A stretch of DNA of 6,509 bases, from contig JAWXBJ010000111.1 of the NCBI GenBank assembly GCA_034439955.1, positions 1 through 6,509 of the forward strand. Reading direction: 5' to 3'. Both the position numbers and the translations under genes were made by a program. The DNA comes from UBA7672 sp034439955 (GTDB lineage: Bacteria > Pseudomonadota > Alphaproteobacteria > Caulobacterales > Hyphomonadaceae). Under the pieces are notes generated by a model that made no database searches, had not been told where the DNA came from, and was given only the letters and a program-made list of their open reading frames with translations. Below are positions 1 through 5,904 of the stretch, one piece after another (within the stretch, counting starts at the first letter, position 1; every line of letters starts with the position of its first letter).

Positions 1-2
1 CT

Positions 3-269
3 ATCAACCAGGCCCCCTCTTTCTCGTCGCCGGCCGCCATCTCGGTGATGGAGAACGCCAGCGGCGTGGTCTATCGCGCCGCCGCGACGGACCCGGAAGG
101 ATCGGCCGTCACTTACTCCGCAACAGGCGGCGCGGATCTGTCGCGCTTTGTCTTCAACGCCGCCACCCAGCAGCTGCGATTCGCCGCCCAACCCAATTTC
201 GAGGCGCCCTCCGACGCCAATGGCGACAACATCTATAGATCAGCCTGGCGGCCACGGACGGCTTGCTGA
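3..269 (+). pseudogene. Cadherin-like domain, upstream fragment of a frameshifted gene (5' end outside window)
   Basis: This is the upstream reading frame of the gene that continues in another frame at 263-1438. It is open from the window edge, so the true start lies outside. The translation reads as one cadherin-like repeat: an AAATDPEG stretch, then TYSATGGADLSRFVF, then a stretch ending in PSDANGDNIY. The DPEG and DANGDN pieces resemble the acidic calcium-binding turns of cadherin domains. After NIY (codon at 234-236) the frame runs into RSAWRPRTAC and a stop at about 269, which does not resemble the family. The expected ending (ISLAATDG) is found in the next frame from 239. The domain is known from secreted and surface proteins and probably served binding or spacing. 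It is called a fragment because of the break; a sequencing error would make it part of an intact gene. Confidence 0.7.
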
Positions 270-1438
270 CTTCAACGCTCGCCATGCGCGTGACCGTGTC
301 CAATGTCCCGAACGGTCTGCGCGTTCGACGCATCGCCAGCGGCCTGGCCGCGCCGATATTCGTCTCAGGTCTGCCGGACGGCAGCGGGCGCATCGCCGTC
401 GTGGAGAGAGCGGGCCGCATCCGCATCATGGATCCCGTGACGGGCGCGTTCGCTGCAACCGACTTCCTCAACCTGACCGGTCAGATCGACACCACCGGCG
501 AGAAGGGTCTCGTTGCCATCGCCTTCTCGCCGAACTTCGTCATCGACCGGACCTTCTATCTCCACCTCAATCCGACCAGCGCCAACACAACGGAGATTCG
601 CCGCTACCAGACCCTGTCGATCGCCTATGATCAGGCCATCGCAGCCTCGTCGAGCCTTGTTATTTCGATCCCGCAGCCGGCCGCCAGCAATCACAAGGGA
701 GGGTTTCTGGCATTCGACAGCGCCGGACAGCTTCTGGTCGGCATGGGCGATGGCGGCAGCGATCCCACCACCGCGCAGAACCGCACAAGCCTTCTCGGCA
801 AGGTGCTGCGCCTCGACATTACGTCAGACGGTTTTCCCTCCGACAGCGCCCGCAACTACGCCATCCCCAGCCTGAACCCATTCGGCTCCGGCGGCGGATC
901 GCCCGAAATTCTTGCGATGGGTCTACGCAATCCGTTTCGCGGCAGCGTCGATGCGATCACCGGAAACATTTTCATTGGCGATGTCGGCCAGAATGCGATC
1001 GAGGAAGTCGATCTGCTCGGACCCAATGTCGCGACCCTCGTCAACTACGGATGGAATCGTCGCGAGGGTTCGCAGCCCTTCAATGGCGGGGCGGACGATC
1101 CGGGCTTCACGCTACCGGTGACCGAGTATGGTCGCGGCAGCGGACCACGCGTCGGCGCATCCATCACCGGCGGGGCGGTCTATCGCGGTCCCGTCGAAGA
1201 CCTTCAGGCGCAGTACGTCTTCGGCGACTTTATTTCCAACAATCTGTGGAGCCTGCCCGTCGCCAGCCTGAACCTCGGGAGCGTGCTGCCGAGCAGCGCC
1301 TTCACCGTCCAGAACACCAATTTCACCCCCGATGTCGGCAGTATCGGATCGGTGGTCGCGTTCGGGACCGATGTCGCGGGCAACATGTACATCGTCGACA
1401 TCGGCGGCGAGATCTTCCGGATCGAACCCCTGCCCTGA
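263..1438 (+). CDS. PQQ-dependent sugar dehydrogenase (glucose/sorbosone dehydrogenase family), C-terminal catalytic part
   Basis: This encodes a glucose/sorbosone dehydrogenase-type beta-propeller, a family that oxidises sugars or related alcohols outside the cytoplasm using pyrroloquinoline quinone. Family landmarks appear in order: a first blade with SGLAAPIFVSGLPDG, EKGLVAIAFSPNF, NHKGG (the NHxGG-type motif carrying the catalytic histidine), GMGDGGSDP, LLGKVLRLDI, GLRNPFR (with the arginine expected at the cofactor site), IGDVGQN, NYGWNRREG, and a last blade with GNMYIVDIGGEIFRIEP. The first in-frame start is TTG at 263, but it has no signal peptide and lies inside the cadherin-like domain, so this is very likely not the natural start. 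Protein homology begins at 239 (ISLAATDG), continuing the fragment at 3-238 in another frame. The gene converges on the adaptor gene with 45 bases between them and no clear terminator. The family call is firm; the substrate is unknown, and activity is doubtful if the frameshift is real. Confidence 0.85.
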   Translation: MLTSTLAMRVTVSNVPNGLRVRRIASGLAAPIFVSGLPDGSGRIAVVERAGRIRIMDPVTGAFAATDFLNLTGQIDTTGEKGLVAIAFSPNFVIDRTFYLHLNPTSANTTEIRRYQTLSIAYDQAIAASSSLVISIPQPAASNHKGGFLAFDSAGQLLVGMGDGGSDPTTAQNRTSLLGKVLRLDITSDGFPSDSARNYAIPSLNPFGSGGGSPEILAMGLRNPFRGSVDAITGNIFIGDVGQNAIEEVDLLGPNVATLVNYGWNRREGSQPFNGGADDPGFTLPVTEYGRGSGPRVGASITGGAVYRGPVEDLQAQYVFGDFISNNLWSLPVASLNLGSVLPSSAFTVQNTNFTPDVGSIGSVVAFGTDVAGNMYIVDIGGEIFRIEPLP

Positions 1439-1483
1439 GCCTGCTTGCGATCAAACTGGATCGGTTGGACCCAGGAATGCGCC

Positions 1484-2437
1484 CTATCGCTGCGCCGTCT
1501 TGCCGTCGCCCTTGAGAAACTTCACGAACACGCGCTGGCCGACCAGCACCGGCGCGCTTTCCGCGTCGATCACCACCTCGACGACGCGCTCATCGGTGCG
1601 CTCGCTGGGGTCGTCGGATTTCAGCTTGCGCGAGCCCATCACCTCGGCGATGCGGATCACCGAGCCGGGATAGGTCGCCGTCTGGTCGGATTCCGGCACG
1701 ATCTCGACTTTCTGGCCGGCCGAAACGAGGCTCAGCGAGCGCTCCTCCAACTCGGCGCGCACGATGCGCTGGGTATCCGGCTGCAGCTGGAAAAGCGGCG
1801 TCACCTGAAGGGTGGACGCGCCCGACCCGGGATTGGCGTAGCGGCGCACGATGCGTCCGTCGGCCGGCGCCCGCACGACATAGAGCTCGACCTGGTAATT
1901 GGCTTCCGCCAGCTGCGCCCGGGCCAGCATCACCGATGACCGCTGCGCCGCGACCTGCGCCTCCATCTGGCGTGTGACGTCCATCGCCTGCTCGTAGACC
2001 TGCTGCGACACGGCCGTCTCGGCCACCAGACGCTCCAGCCGGGCCTGTTCGCGACTGGCGGCCTGTATCTGGACTTCGAGAATCGGCAGCTGGGCCTCGG
2101 CCTGGTTGAGCTGGGCGGCGACCCGGTTGCGGCTGAGGCGCGCGTCGGCGTCGTCCTGGCGCGCAAGAATCTGGTCCTTGACGACCTTGTCGCCTTCCTG
2201 GACCAGCACGTCCTTGACGATCCCCGGCGCCCGCGCGGCGACATCCACGAGGCCGCCCTCGATGTCGACCTTGCCCGAAGCGATCGCCGCATAAGGCGTC
2301 TCGACGGCGGCGGCGGCGGCGATCGCCTCCTTCGAGCCAGGCTTCGGGGGCTCGCCGGCGCCGGGTCCGCCGCACGCCGACATGAGGGCGAGCGAGGCCA
2401 GCATCGCCAGCGCGGTCATTTTGGGGAGGGCGGTCAT
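1484..2437 (-). CDS. Periplasmic adaptor (HlyD/RND-MFP type) lipoprotein of an ABC exporter
   Basis: The 317-residue product is a membrane fusion protein that would link an inner-membrane ABC permease to an outer-membrane exit duct. The N-terminus is a lipoprotein signal: a hydrophobic stretch MLASLALMSAC with the candidate lipidated cysteine at residue 22, then a Gly/Pro/Ala-rich linker. Residues about 54-95 (ARAPGIVKDVLVQEGDKVVK) and 185-205 (VVRAPADGRIVRRY) are the two halves of a biotinyl-lipoyl-like domain. Between them, about 96-180, is an Ala/Gln/Glu-rich coiled-coil hairpin. A beta-barrel region follows at about 210-265. The start at 2437 keeps the signal peptide; the next ATG (residue 7) would also leave one, and neither has a strong ribosome site. 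It is the last gene of the operon, 24 bases after the ATPase stop. Substrate unknown. The lipid anchor replaces the usual N-terminal membrane helix, as in MexA/AcrA-type adaptors. Confidence 0.88.
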   Translation of the reverse strand: MTALPKMTALAMLASLALMSACGGPGAGEPPKPGSKEAIAAAAAVETPYAAIASGKVDIEGGLVDVAARAPGIVKDVLVQEGDKVVKDQILARQDDADARLSRNRVAAQLNQAEAQLPILEVQIQAASREQARLERLVAETAVSQQVYEQAMDVTRQMEAQVAAQRSSVMLARAQLAEANYQVELYVVRAPADGRIVRRYANPGSGASTLQVTPLFQLQPDTQRIVRAELEERSLSLVSAGQKVEIVPESDQTATYPGSVIRIAEVMGSRKLKSDDPSERTDERVVEVVIDAESAPVLVGQRVFVKFLKGDGKTAQR

Positions 2438-2461
2438 GACGGTTGTCCGTTCTGTGGTGAC

Positions 2462-3250
2462 TCAGTGATGGAAGGAGGCCGGGTCGGCATTGGTCGAGGT
2501 GATGCGGCCGTCCTCAATGGTGATGATGCGGTCGGCATACTGCGCCAGGCGGACATCATGGGTGACGCACAGCACGGTGGCGCCCTGCTCCTTGGCGGAT
2601 TTGCGCAGCAGCTCCATGATGATGCGGCCGTTCTCGCCGTCGAGAGCCGATGTCGGCTCGTCGGCGAAAATCAGCCTCGGCTTCTTGGCCAGGGCCCGCG
2701 CGATGGCGACCCGCTGCTTCTCGCCGCCCGACAGCTTGTCAGGGCGATTGTGCAGGCGATGGTCGAGACCGACCGCCACCAGCGTTTCCATGGCGACGGC
2801 TTTCCGCTCGGCTTTCTTCAGACCAACATATTTCAGCACCGTCTGGATCTGCTGCATCGCCGTCAGCGCTGCAAAGAGATTGAAGCCCTGGAAGATGAAG
2901 CCGCAATTGCGCAGGCGAAAGCGGTCGATCTTGCCGCGCGAGAGCGACCAGAGATCCTCTCCGAGCACAATCACCTTGCCGCCGTCCGGCCGGGTGAGAC
3001 CCGAGACCGCCGCCAGCAGGGTCGATTTGCCGGACCCGGAAGGACCCATCACCAGGGCGATCTCGCCTTCCTCCACCAGCAGGTCGATGCCCTTCAGCAC
3101 CGGGGTCTTCAGCGCACCCTTGCCGAAGGCACGGGTGAGACCCCGCGCCTCGATGGCGTAGCGTTTGACGGCGGCGGCCGGAGCGGCGCCTGCCTCGTCA
3201 AGCGGGCTTTCATCCGCCGCCGGGGTTCGAACGAGTGTGGCTGGGCTCAT
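2462..3250 (-). CDS. ABC exporter ATP-binding protein, MacB/LolD/DevA-like
   Basis: This is the 262-residue cytoplasmic ATPase subunit that powers the FtsX-type permease encoded just upstream. All nucleotide-binding motifs are present: Walker A GPSGSGKST at residues 69-77, Q-loop glutamine 121 in FIFQGFNLF, signature LSGGEKQR at 173-180, Walker B LIFADE at 193-198 with catalytic Glu198, D-loop SALD, and the switch histidine 231 in VTHD. The FQGFNLF and LSGGEKQRVAIARAL pieces are typical of the MacB/LolD branch. About 30 Ala/Pro/Glu-rich residues precede the conserved domain, so the real start could be slightly internal. The listed ATG overlaps the permease stop by four bases (ATGA at 3250-3247) and lacks an obvious Shine-Dalgarno sequence, which suggests coupled translation by termination and restart. 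There is no fused membrane domain, so this is the split (LolD- or DevA-like) form rather than full-length MacB. What is exported is not shown. Confidence 0.93.
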   Translation of the reverse strand: MSPATLVRTPAADESPLDEAGAAPAAAVKRYAIEARGLTRAFGKGALKTPVLKGIDLLVEEGEIALVMGPSGSGKSTLLAAVSGLTRPDGGKVIVLGEDLWSLSRGKIDRFRLRNCGFIFQGFNLFAALTAMQQIQTVLKYVGLKKAERKAVAMETLVAVGLDHRLHNRPDKLSGGEKQRVAIARALAKKPRLIFADEPTSALDGENGRIIMELLRKSAKEQGATVLCVTHDVRLAQYADRIITIEDGRITSTNADPASFHH

Positions 3251-4371
3251 CGCAGGAGATCCGAAGGTTCGCCCTTGTTGAGCGCGCCGAGGGTGAGGGC
3301 GCCAGACCCCACCGCGATGATGAGCAGCAGCACGCCGGTCTGCATCAGGGACGCCGGCTGGTAGCCCATGGGTATCCCGTTGACGCCAGCTATGCCGGTC
3401 AGCGCCGTCATGAAGACGGCGGCCATGGCGACTCCGGCGACGCCAACCCAGAAGGACAGCTCCATGATCACCAGGCGCAAATCGCCCATGGAGACGCCAA
3501 GAGCGCGCAGGCTGGCGAACTCCTTGATGTTGGCGAGGATGGCGCCGCGCAGGGTCTGCCAGGTGATGGCGACGCCGATGATGAAACCGAGCGTGCTGGC
3601 GAAGCCCATCATCATGGCGATCAGGCCCTCCTGCATCACCTCCTTCAGCGTCTCGTCCGAGAGCTCCTTCTTGGTCCAGGCCCGGTACTGGCCGTCGGCG
3701 ATCGCATTGAGTTCATCGCGGACGCGTTCGGCCTCTGCGGGATTCTTGATCCTCACCATCAGCTGGCCAAGCTGCGCGTCATTGGCCCGGCCCATGAGGC
3801 GCTGGGTCTGGCGCGAGACCACGACATTGGGCGCCTGCATGTTGGGATAGTTCTGAAGGAGCGCGGCGACCCGGACTGTCCGTCCATTGAGGGAGGCCTC
3901 GTCTCCGACCTTGACCCCGAGCTGTTTCAGGGCCGAGGCGTCGACCGCCATGTTGAACGGGACCGACAAGGCCAGCCTCACCTCCTCGGAAAAATCGACG
4001 GGCAACGTCACGGAATCGGGGGCCGTGTCGACCACCATGATGTTGACGAATTTCGGCTCCGTCGCCCCGGGTGCGTAGAGCTGTCCGAAGTCGCCGGGAA
4101 TGTCGCGCACCTCCACGACGTCCGAATGGCGATAGATCAGCGGCAGGACTCGCGCCGGGAGCGCCGAGGATGCGCCCTGCATGGACGATGCGTCGGCCAT
4201 CATGATGATCAGCGAGCCGCGCGAGCGATCGATGACGGCGGTGAAGGAGGAAAGCAGTCCCACGAAAAGCCCCGAGAGCGCCAGCATCAGCACCCCGGCG
4301 AGCGCCAGCGCGATGACCGCCGCCAGATACCGGCGCCATTCGTAGATCAGCGTGGAAAGGGCCAGGCTCAT
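3247..4371 (-). CDS. ABC exporter permease, FtsX/MacB (DevC-like) family
   Basis: The 374-residue inner-membrane permease has the FtsX/MacB layout: one transmembrane helix near the N-terminus (about 16-40, rich in Ala and Leu), a large periplasmic domain (about 41-245), then three helices at about 249-271, 303-328 and 342-363. Between helices 2 and 3 sits IKEFASLRALGVSMGDL (282-298), the conserved cytoplasmic segment that contacts the ATPase in this family. The start chosen is the ATG at 4371, which gives MSLALSTLIYEWRRY directly before helix 1, with a GGAG 12 bases upstream. The frame stays open to an ATG at 4494, but those 41 extra residues look like translated leader and would overlap the candidate promoter. 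It is the first gene of the operon; its stop overlaps the ATPase start. The arrangement resembles DevBCA-like and other MacB-type tripartite exporters, where periplasmic or membrane-derived substrates (lipids, peptides, drugs) are pushed outward. Substrate unknown. Confidence 0.88.
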   Translation of the reverse strand: MSLALSTLIYEWRRYLAAVIALALAGVLMLALSGLFVGLLSSFTAVIDRSRGSLIIMMADASSMQGASSALPARVLPLIYRHSDVVEVRDIPGDFGQLYAPGATEPKFVNIMVVDTAPDSVTLPVDFSEEVRLALSVPFNMAVDASALKQLGVKVGDEASLNGRTVRVAALLQNYPNMQAPNVVVSRQTQRLMGRANDAQLGQLMVRIKNPAEAERVRDELNAIADGQYRAWTKKELSDETLKEVMQEGLIAMMMGFASTLGFIIGVAITWQTLRGAILANIKEFASLRALGVSMGDLRLVIMELSFWVGVAGVAMAAVFMTALTGIAGVNGIPMGYQPASLMQTGVLLLIIAVGSGALTLGALNKGEPSDLLR

Positions 4372-4431
4372 GTCCGTTCGTGTCTCCGCAGAGGTCGATC
4401 GCGAGGCGCCTGAAGCTCCGCCACGCACATA

Positions 4432-4460
4432 TCGATAAACAATAATCTTGTGACTCACAA
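4432..4460 (-). promoter_or_regulatory. Candidate sigma-70-type promoter for the ABC exporter operon
   Basis: On the minus strand TTGTGA (4460-4455) is followed after exactly 17 bases by TATCGA (4437-4432). The first element matches the -35 consensus TTGACA in four of six places; the second matches only three of six of TATAAT. The surrounding AT-rich patch stands out in a GC-rich region. Transcription would begin near 4425, giving a leader of roughly 55 bases before the permease ATG. This is inference from spacing and position only; read-through from the receiver gene upstream is also possible because no clear terminator separates them. Confidence 0.35.
4448..4460. promoter_or_regulatory. 13-bp perfect palindrome, candidate operator of the ABC operon
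   Basis: The sequence TTGTGACTCACAA is two perfect 6-bp arms around one central base. It covers the proposed -35 element of the exporter promoter, the position expected of a repressor site. The half site TTGTGA resembles the arm of a CRP site, but the arms are one base apart instead of six, so a CRP dimer would not fit; a GntR-, TetR- or MarR-type regulator is more likely. No such regulator is encoded in the window. Confidence 0.4.
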
Positions 4461-4598
4461 CACCGATTTGCGCGAGGGTGTCGCAGCGCCGCAACTCGCC
4501 CTGCCGGCATGACAGCCGATCGAGGATTTTCAGTTAAGCGTAAACGCGATGCGGGGCGCGACCTGTCGGCGCACGCATGCTCATCGGGTCGAACCTGC

Positions 4599-4967
4599 TC
4601 AGCCCTGGACGGGCGCCCCGGCCATACGCGTCAGAAACCGCCGCACGGCGTTTTCATCGATGGGCTTGGGGAAGATCGGCCGGTCGGCAAACCGCGTCTC
4701 GAGCCCCGACGCGCCATAGCCGCTGGTGAAAGCAAACGGGATGCCCTTGGCCGCCAATGCGTCCGCGACAGGCCATGAGGTCTCTCCCCGCAGGTTGAGG
4801 TCAAGGAGCGCGCAGCCTATCTCGATCCCGGCATTAACGGTCTCGATCGCCTTGGCCACCGTCCCCACCGGCCCGATCGCGGTCCAGCCCTCATCCTCGA
4901 CCAGCATCTGCATCATCAGGGCGACGAGGGCTTCGTCCTCGACAATCAACACATGGAAAGCCGTCAT
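4599..4967 (-). CDS. Single-domain response regulator (receiver only, FAT GUY-like)
   Basis: The 122-residue protein is a receiver domain with no output domain. Visible active-site residues are the acidic pair Glu10-Asp11 in IVEDE, the phospho-acceptor Asp56 in CALLDLNLRGE, the switch hydroxyl at Thr81/Ser82, Tyr84, and Lys101 in FPKPID. The segment PFAFTSGYG (77-85) lines up with the PFxFATGY signature of the FAT GUY family, stand-alone regulators of Alphaproteobacteria that accept phosphate from HWE/HisKA_2 histidine kinases and, in studied cases such as Sphingomonas SdrG, act in the general stress response. Here the usual Ala-Thr pair is Thr-Ser. The ATG at 4967 has AGGG eight bases upstream. 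A consensus sigma-EcfG promoter lies about 110 bases upstream (5084-5108), which supports a stress role. The gene is 227 bases upstream of the exporter permease, in the same direction. Family assignment is good; the partner kinase and target are not in the window. Confidence 0.88.
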   Translation of the reverse strand: MTAFHVLIVEDEALVALMMQMLVEDEGWTAIGPVGTVAKAIETVNAGIEIGCALLDLNLRGETSWPVADALAAKGIPFAFTSGYGASGLETRFADRPIFPKPIDENAVRRFLTRMAGAPVQG

Positions 4968-5083
4968 GAAGCGAGCCCTGGCGCGGGCTCATGCATTCCA
5001 CCGCCCGCACGGAACGCCGGACACAACGGGTCGTCGCCCAAGTGTGGCATTTTTCAGGGTCCCCTCGCGATCTAACGAAACGT

Positions 5084-5108
5084 AACGCCGGAGGCAGGCG
5101 AGAGTTCC
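5084..5108 (-). promoter_or_regulatory. sigma-EcfG-type (general stress response) promoter
   Basis: On the minus strand GGAAC (5108-5104) is followed by a 16-base spacer and CGTT (5087-5084). This matches the alphaproteobacterial EcfG consensus GGAAC-N16/17-CGTT at every defined base. It points at the receiver gene starting at 4967. The start of transcription would be near 5078, leaving a leader of about 110 bases. The match was read by eye; a nine-base match can occur by chance, but its orientation, its position and the type of gene it faces make it credible. Confidence 0.65.
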
Positions 5109-5109
5109 A

Positions 5110-5133
5110 GACGCAGAACATCCTGTCTGCGTC
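5110..5133. repeat. 8-bp inverted repeat just upstream of the EcfG-type promoter
   Basis: GACGCAGA (5110-5117) and TCTGCGTC (5126-5133) are perfect inverted arms separated by eight bases. The left arm starts two bases beyond the -35 element of the promoter at 5084-5108. A further direct GACGCAG lies at 5140-5146. It could be an activator or repressor site, or a chance hairpin. Confidence 0.4.
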
Positions 5134-5156
5134 AAAGAGGACGCAGGTTGCTCTAG

Positions 5157-5182
5157 CTGGATTGCAGTTGGCGCAATCCCAG
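5157..5182. repeat. Hairpin-forming inverted repeat in the intergenic region
   Basis: CTGGATTGC (5157-5165) pairs with GCAATCC plus AG (5173-5182), with one bulged base at 5180 and a seven-base loop. There is no T-run on either side, so it is not a good terminator. No gene was seen between about 5110 and 5288; this hairpin is the main structure there. Confidence 0.35.
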
Positions 5183-5288
5183 CCCTTCGCGAGCCGCCGG
5201 CCAGTGGGAGGTCACAGGCTTTGGGGGCCGCATCGTCTGGATGAGTTTGGGTGCGAACTCCCGCGCTACGTGAAACCGCCTGACCCTC

Positions 5289-5363
5289 GACTGCCTGAGA
5301 CTGGACTGCCTGAGACAGGACGGCCTGAGACAGGACTGTCTGAGACTGGGCGGCCTGAAACTG
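5289..5363. repeat. 15-bp tandem repeat, five copies
   Basis: Five head-to-tail units of 15 bp begin at 5289, 5304, 5319, 5334 and 5349. The first is GACTGCCTGAGACTG; the others differ at one to four positions, and the array fades into GACG after 5363. The CCTGA/TCTGA core is kept in all. Because the unit is a multiple of three, open frames cross it on both strands and give five-residue repeats (LPETG-like on plus, SCLRQ-like on minus), but neither frame has a ribosome site or other protein-like features. It is most likely a non-coding minisatellite between the receiver gene and the ribosomal operon. Confidence 0.85.
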
Positions 5364-5397
5364 GACGTAAGGGGAGCAGCGTCAGGCATCGTTCAAA

Positions 5398-5430
5398 CAC
5401 ACACGGCCCCGCTTGCGCGAGGCCGGTGTG
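5398..5430 (-). terminator. Hairpin after the tRNA fragment, probable terminator relic
   Basis: Arms CACAC plus GGCCCCGC (5400-5412) pair with GCGAGGCC plus GTGTG (5417-5430), with one G-T pair, a single bulged base (5425) and a four-base loop that reads GCAA on the minus strand, a stable GNRA tetraloop. It sits directly after the CCA-like end of the tRNA fragment and is followed on the minus strand by GTTTG, a short T-rich tail. It shares GCGGGGCCGT with the terminator at 5551-5582, so it may have been copied along with the tRNA piece. Confidence 0.5.
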
Positions 5431-5484
5431 TGGGTGCGGGAACAGGACTTGAACCTGTGACCTTCAGGTTGTGAGCCCGACGAG
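5431..5484 (-). pseudogene. Truncated initiator tRNA copy (3' part only)
   Basis: These 54 bases match the 3' part of the intact initiator tRNA (5609-5662) at 51 positions, from the encoded CCA end through the T arm and variable loop to the anticodon arm. The similarity stops abruptly at the D arm; no acceptor 5' strand able to pair with the GCGGGAA-type end is found beyond it. One difference falls in the anticodon loop, turning CTCATAA into CTCACAA, so the anticodon would read CAC rather than CAT. Another turns one anticodon-stem A-T pair into a G-T pair. It cannot fold as a full tRNA and is called a relic. It could have arisen by local duplication or mark an old attachment site of an integrated element. 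Confidence 0.75.
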
Positions 5485-5550
5485 GTGAGCCGGGGTCCGA
5501 AGCGATGCTCCGGACTCGCGAACGGGCTGTGGACCGCCGGATCGACATGC

Positions 5551-5582
5551 AAACGGCCCCGCTCTTTCGAGCGGGGCCGTTT
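5551..5582 (-). terminator. Intrinsic terminator of the ribosomal RNA operon
   Basis: A perfect 14-bp stem (5551-5564 with 5569-5582) with a four-base loop TTTC lies 26 bases after the initiator tRNA. The stem is very GC-rich, with three A-T pairs at its base that supply a short T-run on both strands, so it could stop transcription in either direction. Its place after the last RNA gene of the operon supports the call. Confidence 0.8.
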
Positions 5583-5589
5583 CATTCGC

Positions 5590-5685
<96 letters not shown>

Positions 5686-5703
<18 letters not shown>

Positions 5704-5904
5704 ACAAAGATCGGTTCACATTGGACCCGGCGTCCAAGGCGATACCAAAAACAAAATCGCGGCCCTGCGCGCCTTGCGGCCGATCCGCAGATCGACAACA
5801 AGCCCGAAAGAGCCGCGTTCGCACGCTCGGGAAGCGCGCAAAGTGTTGGGAAGGAGGCCCCTGCTCTCCGGTTCGAGGAGGCAGGCAGGACGATCGACTT
5901 GGCA
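5686..5904 (-). other. Spacer between 5S rRNA and initiator tRNA
   Basis: This 219-base spacer is transcribed as part of the operon and holds no gene I can support. Besides the stalk arms belonging to the tRNA (5691-5703) and the 5S RNA (5891-5903), it contains one small perfect hairpin, TTGGAC (5721-5726) with GTCCAA (5732-5737) around a five-base loop. Open frames across it on both strands are not protein-like. Confidence 0.6.

Noticed and set aside
1445..4413. Long plus-strand open frames opposite the exporter genes
   Set aside because: They are antisense shadows in GC-rich coding DNA, rich in Arg, His and Gly and without domains, while the minus strand carries complete, recognisable proteins.
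4372..4494. Upstream start for the permease at 4494
   Set aside because: The added 41 residues show no family similarity and would overlap the candidate promoter and palindrome; the ATG at 4371 sits at the usual distance before the first membrane helix.
5011..5035. Second, plus-strand EcfG-like site (GGAAC-N16-CGTC)
   Set aside because: The -10 element misses the last base of the consensus and no plausible gene lies downstream on that strand.
5289..5363. CRISPR array
   Set aside because: The units are 15 bp, directly adjacent and without spacers; no cas genes are present.
5153..5389. Minus-strand open frame with SCLRQ-type pentapeptide repeats
   Set aside because: It has no ribosome site, its start lies at the tail of the hairpin at 5398-5430, and its repeat pattern comes from the same DNA array; it does not match the A(D/N)LxX pentapeptide family.
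4991..5452. Plus-strand open frame with LPETG-like repeats resembling sortase signals
   Set aside because: The motif is a by-product of the 15-bp tandem repeat; there is no signal peptide, hydrophobic tail or ribosome site, sortase anchoring is not expected in this class, and the frame runs into the tRNA relic.
5485..5550. Remaining 5' half of the second tRNA copy
   Set aside because: No D arm or acceptor strand complementary to the 3' end could be found; only a weak imperfect hairpin (5495-5515) is seen.
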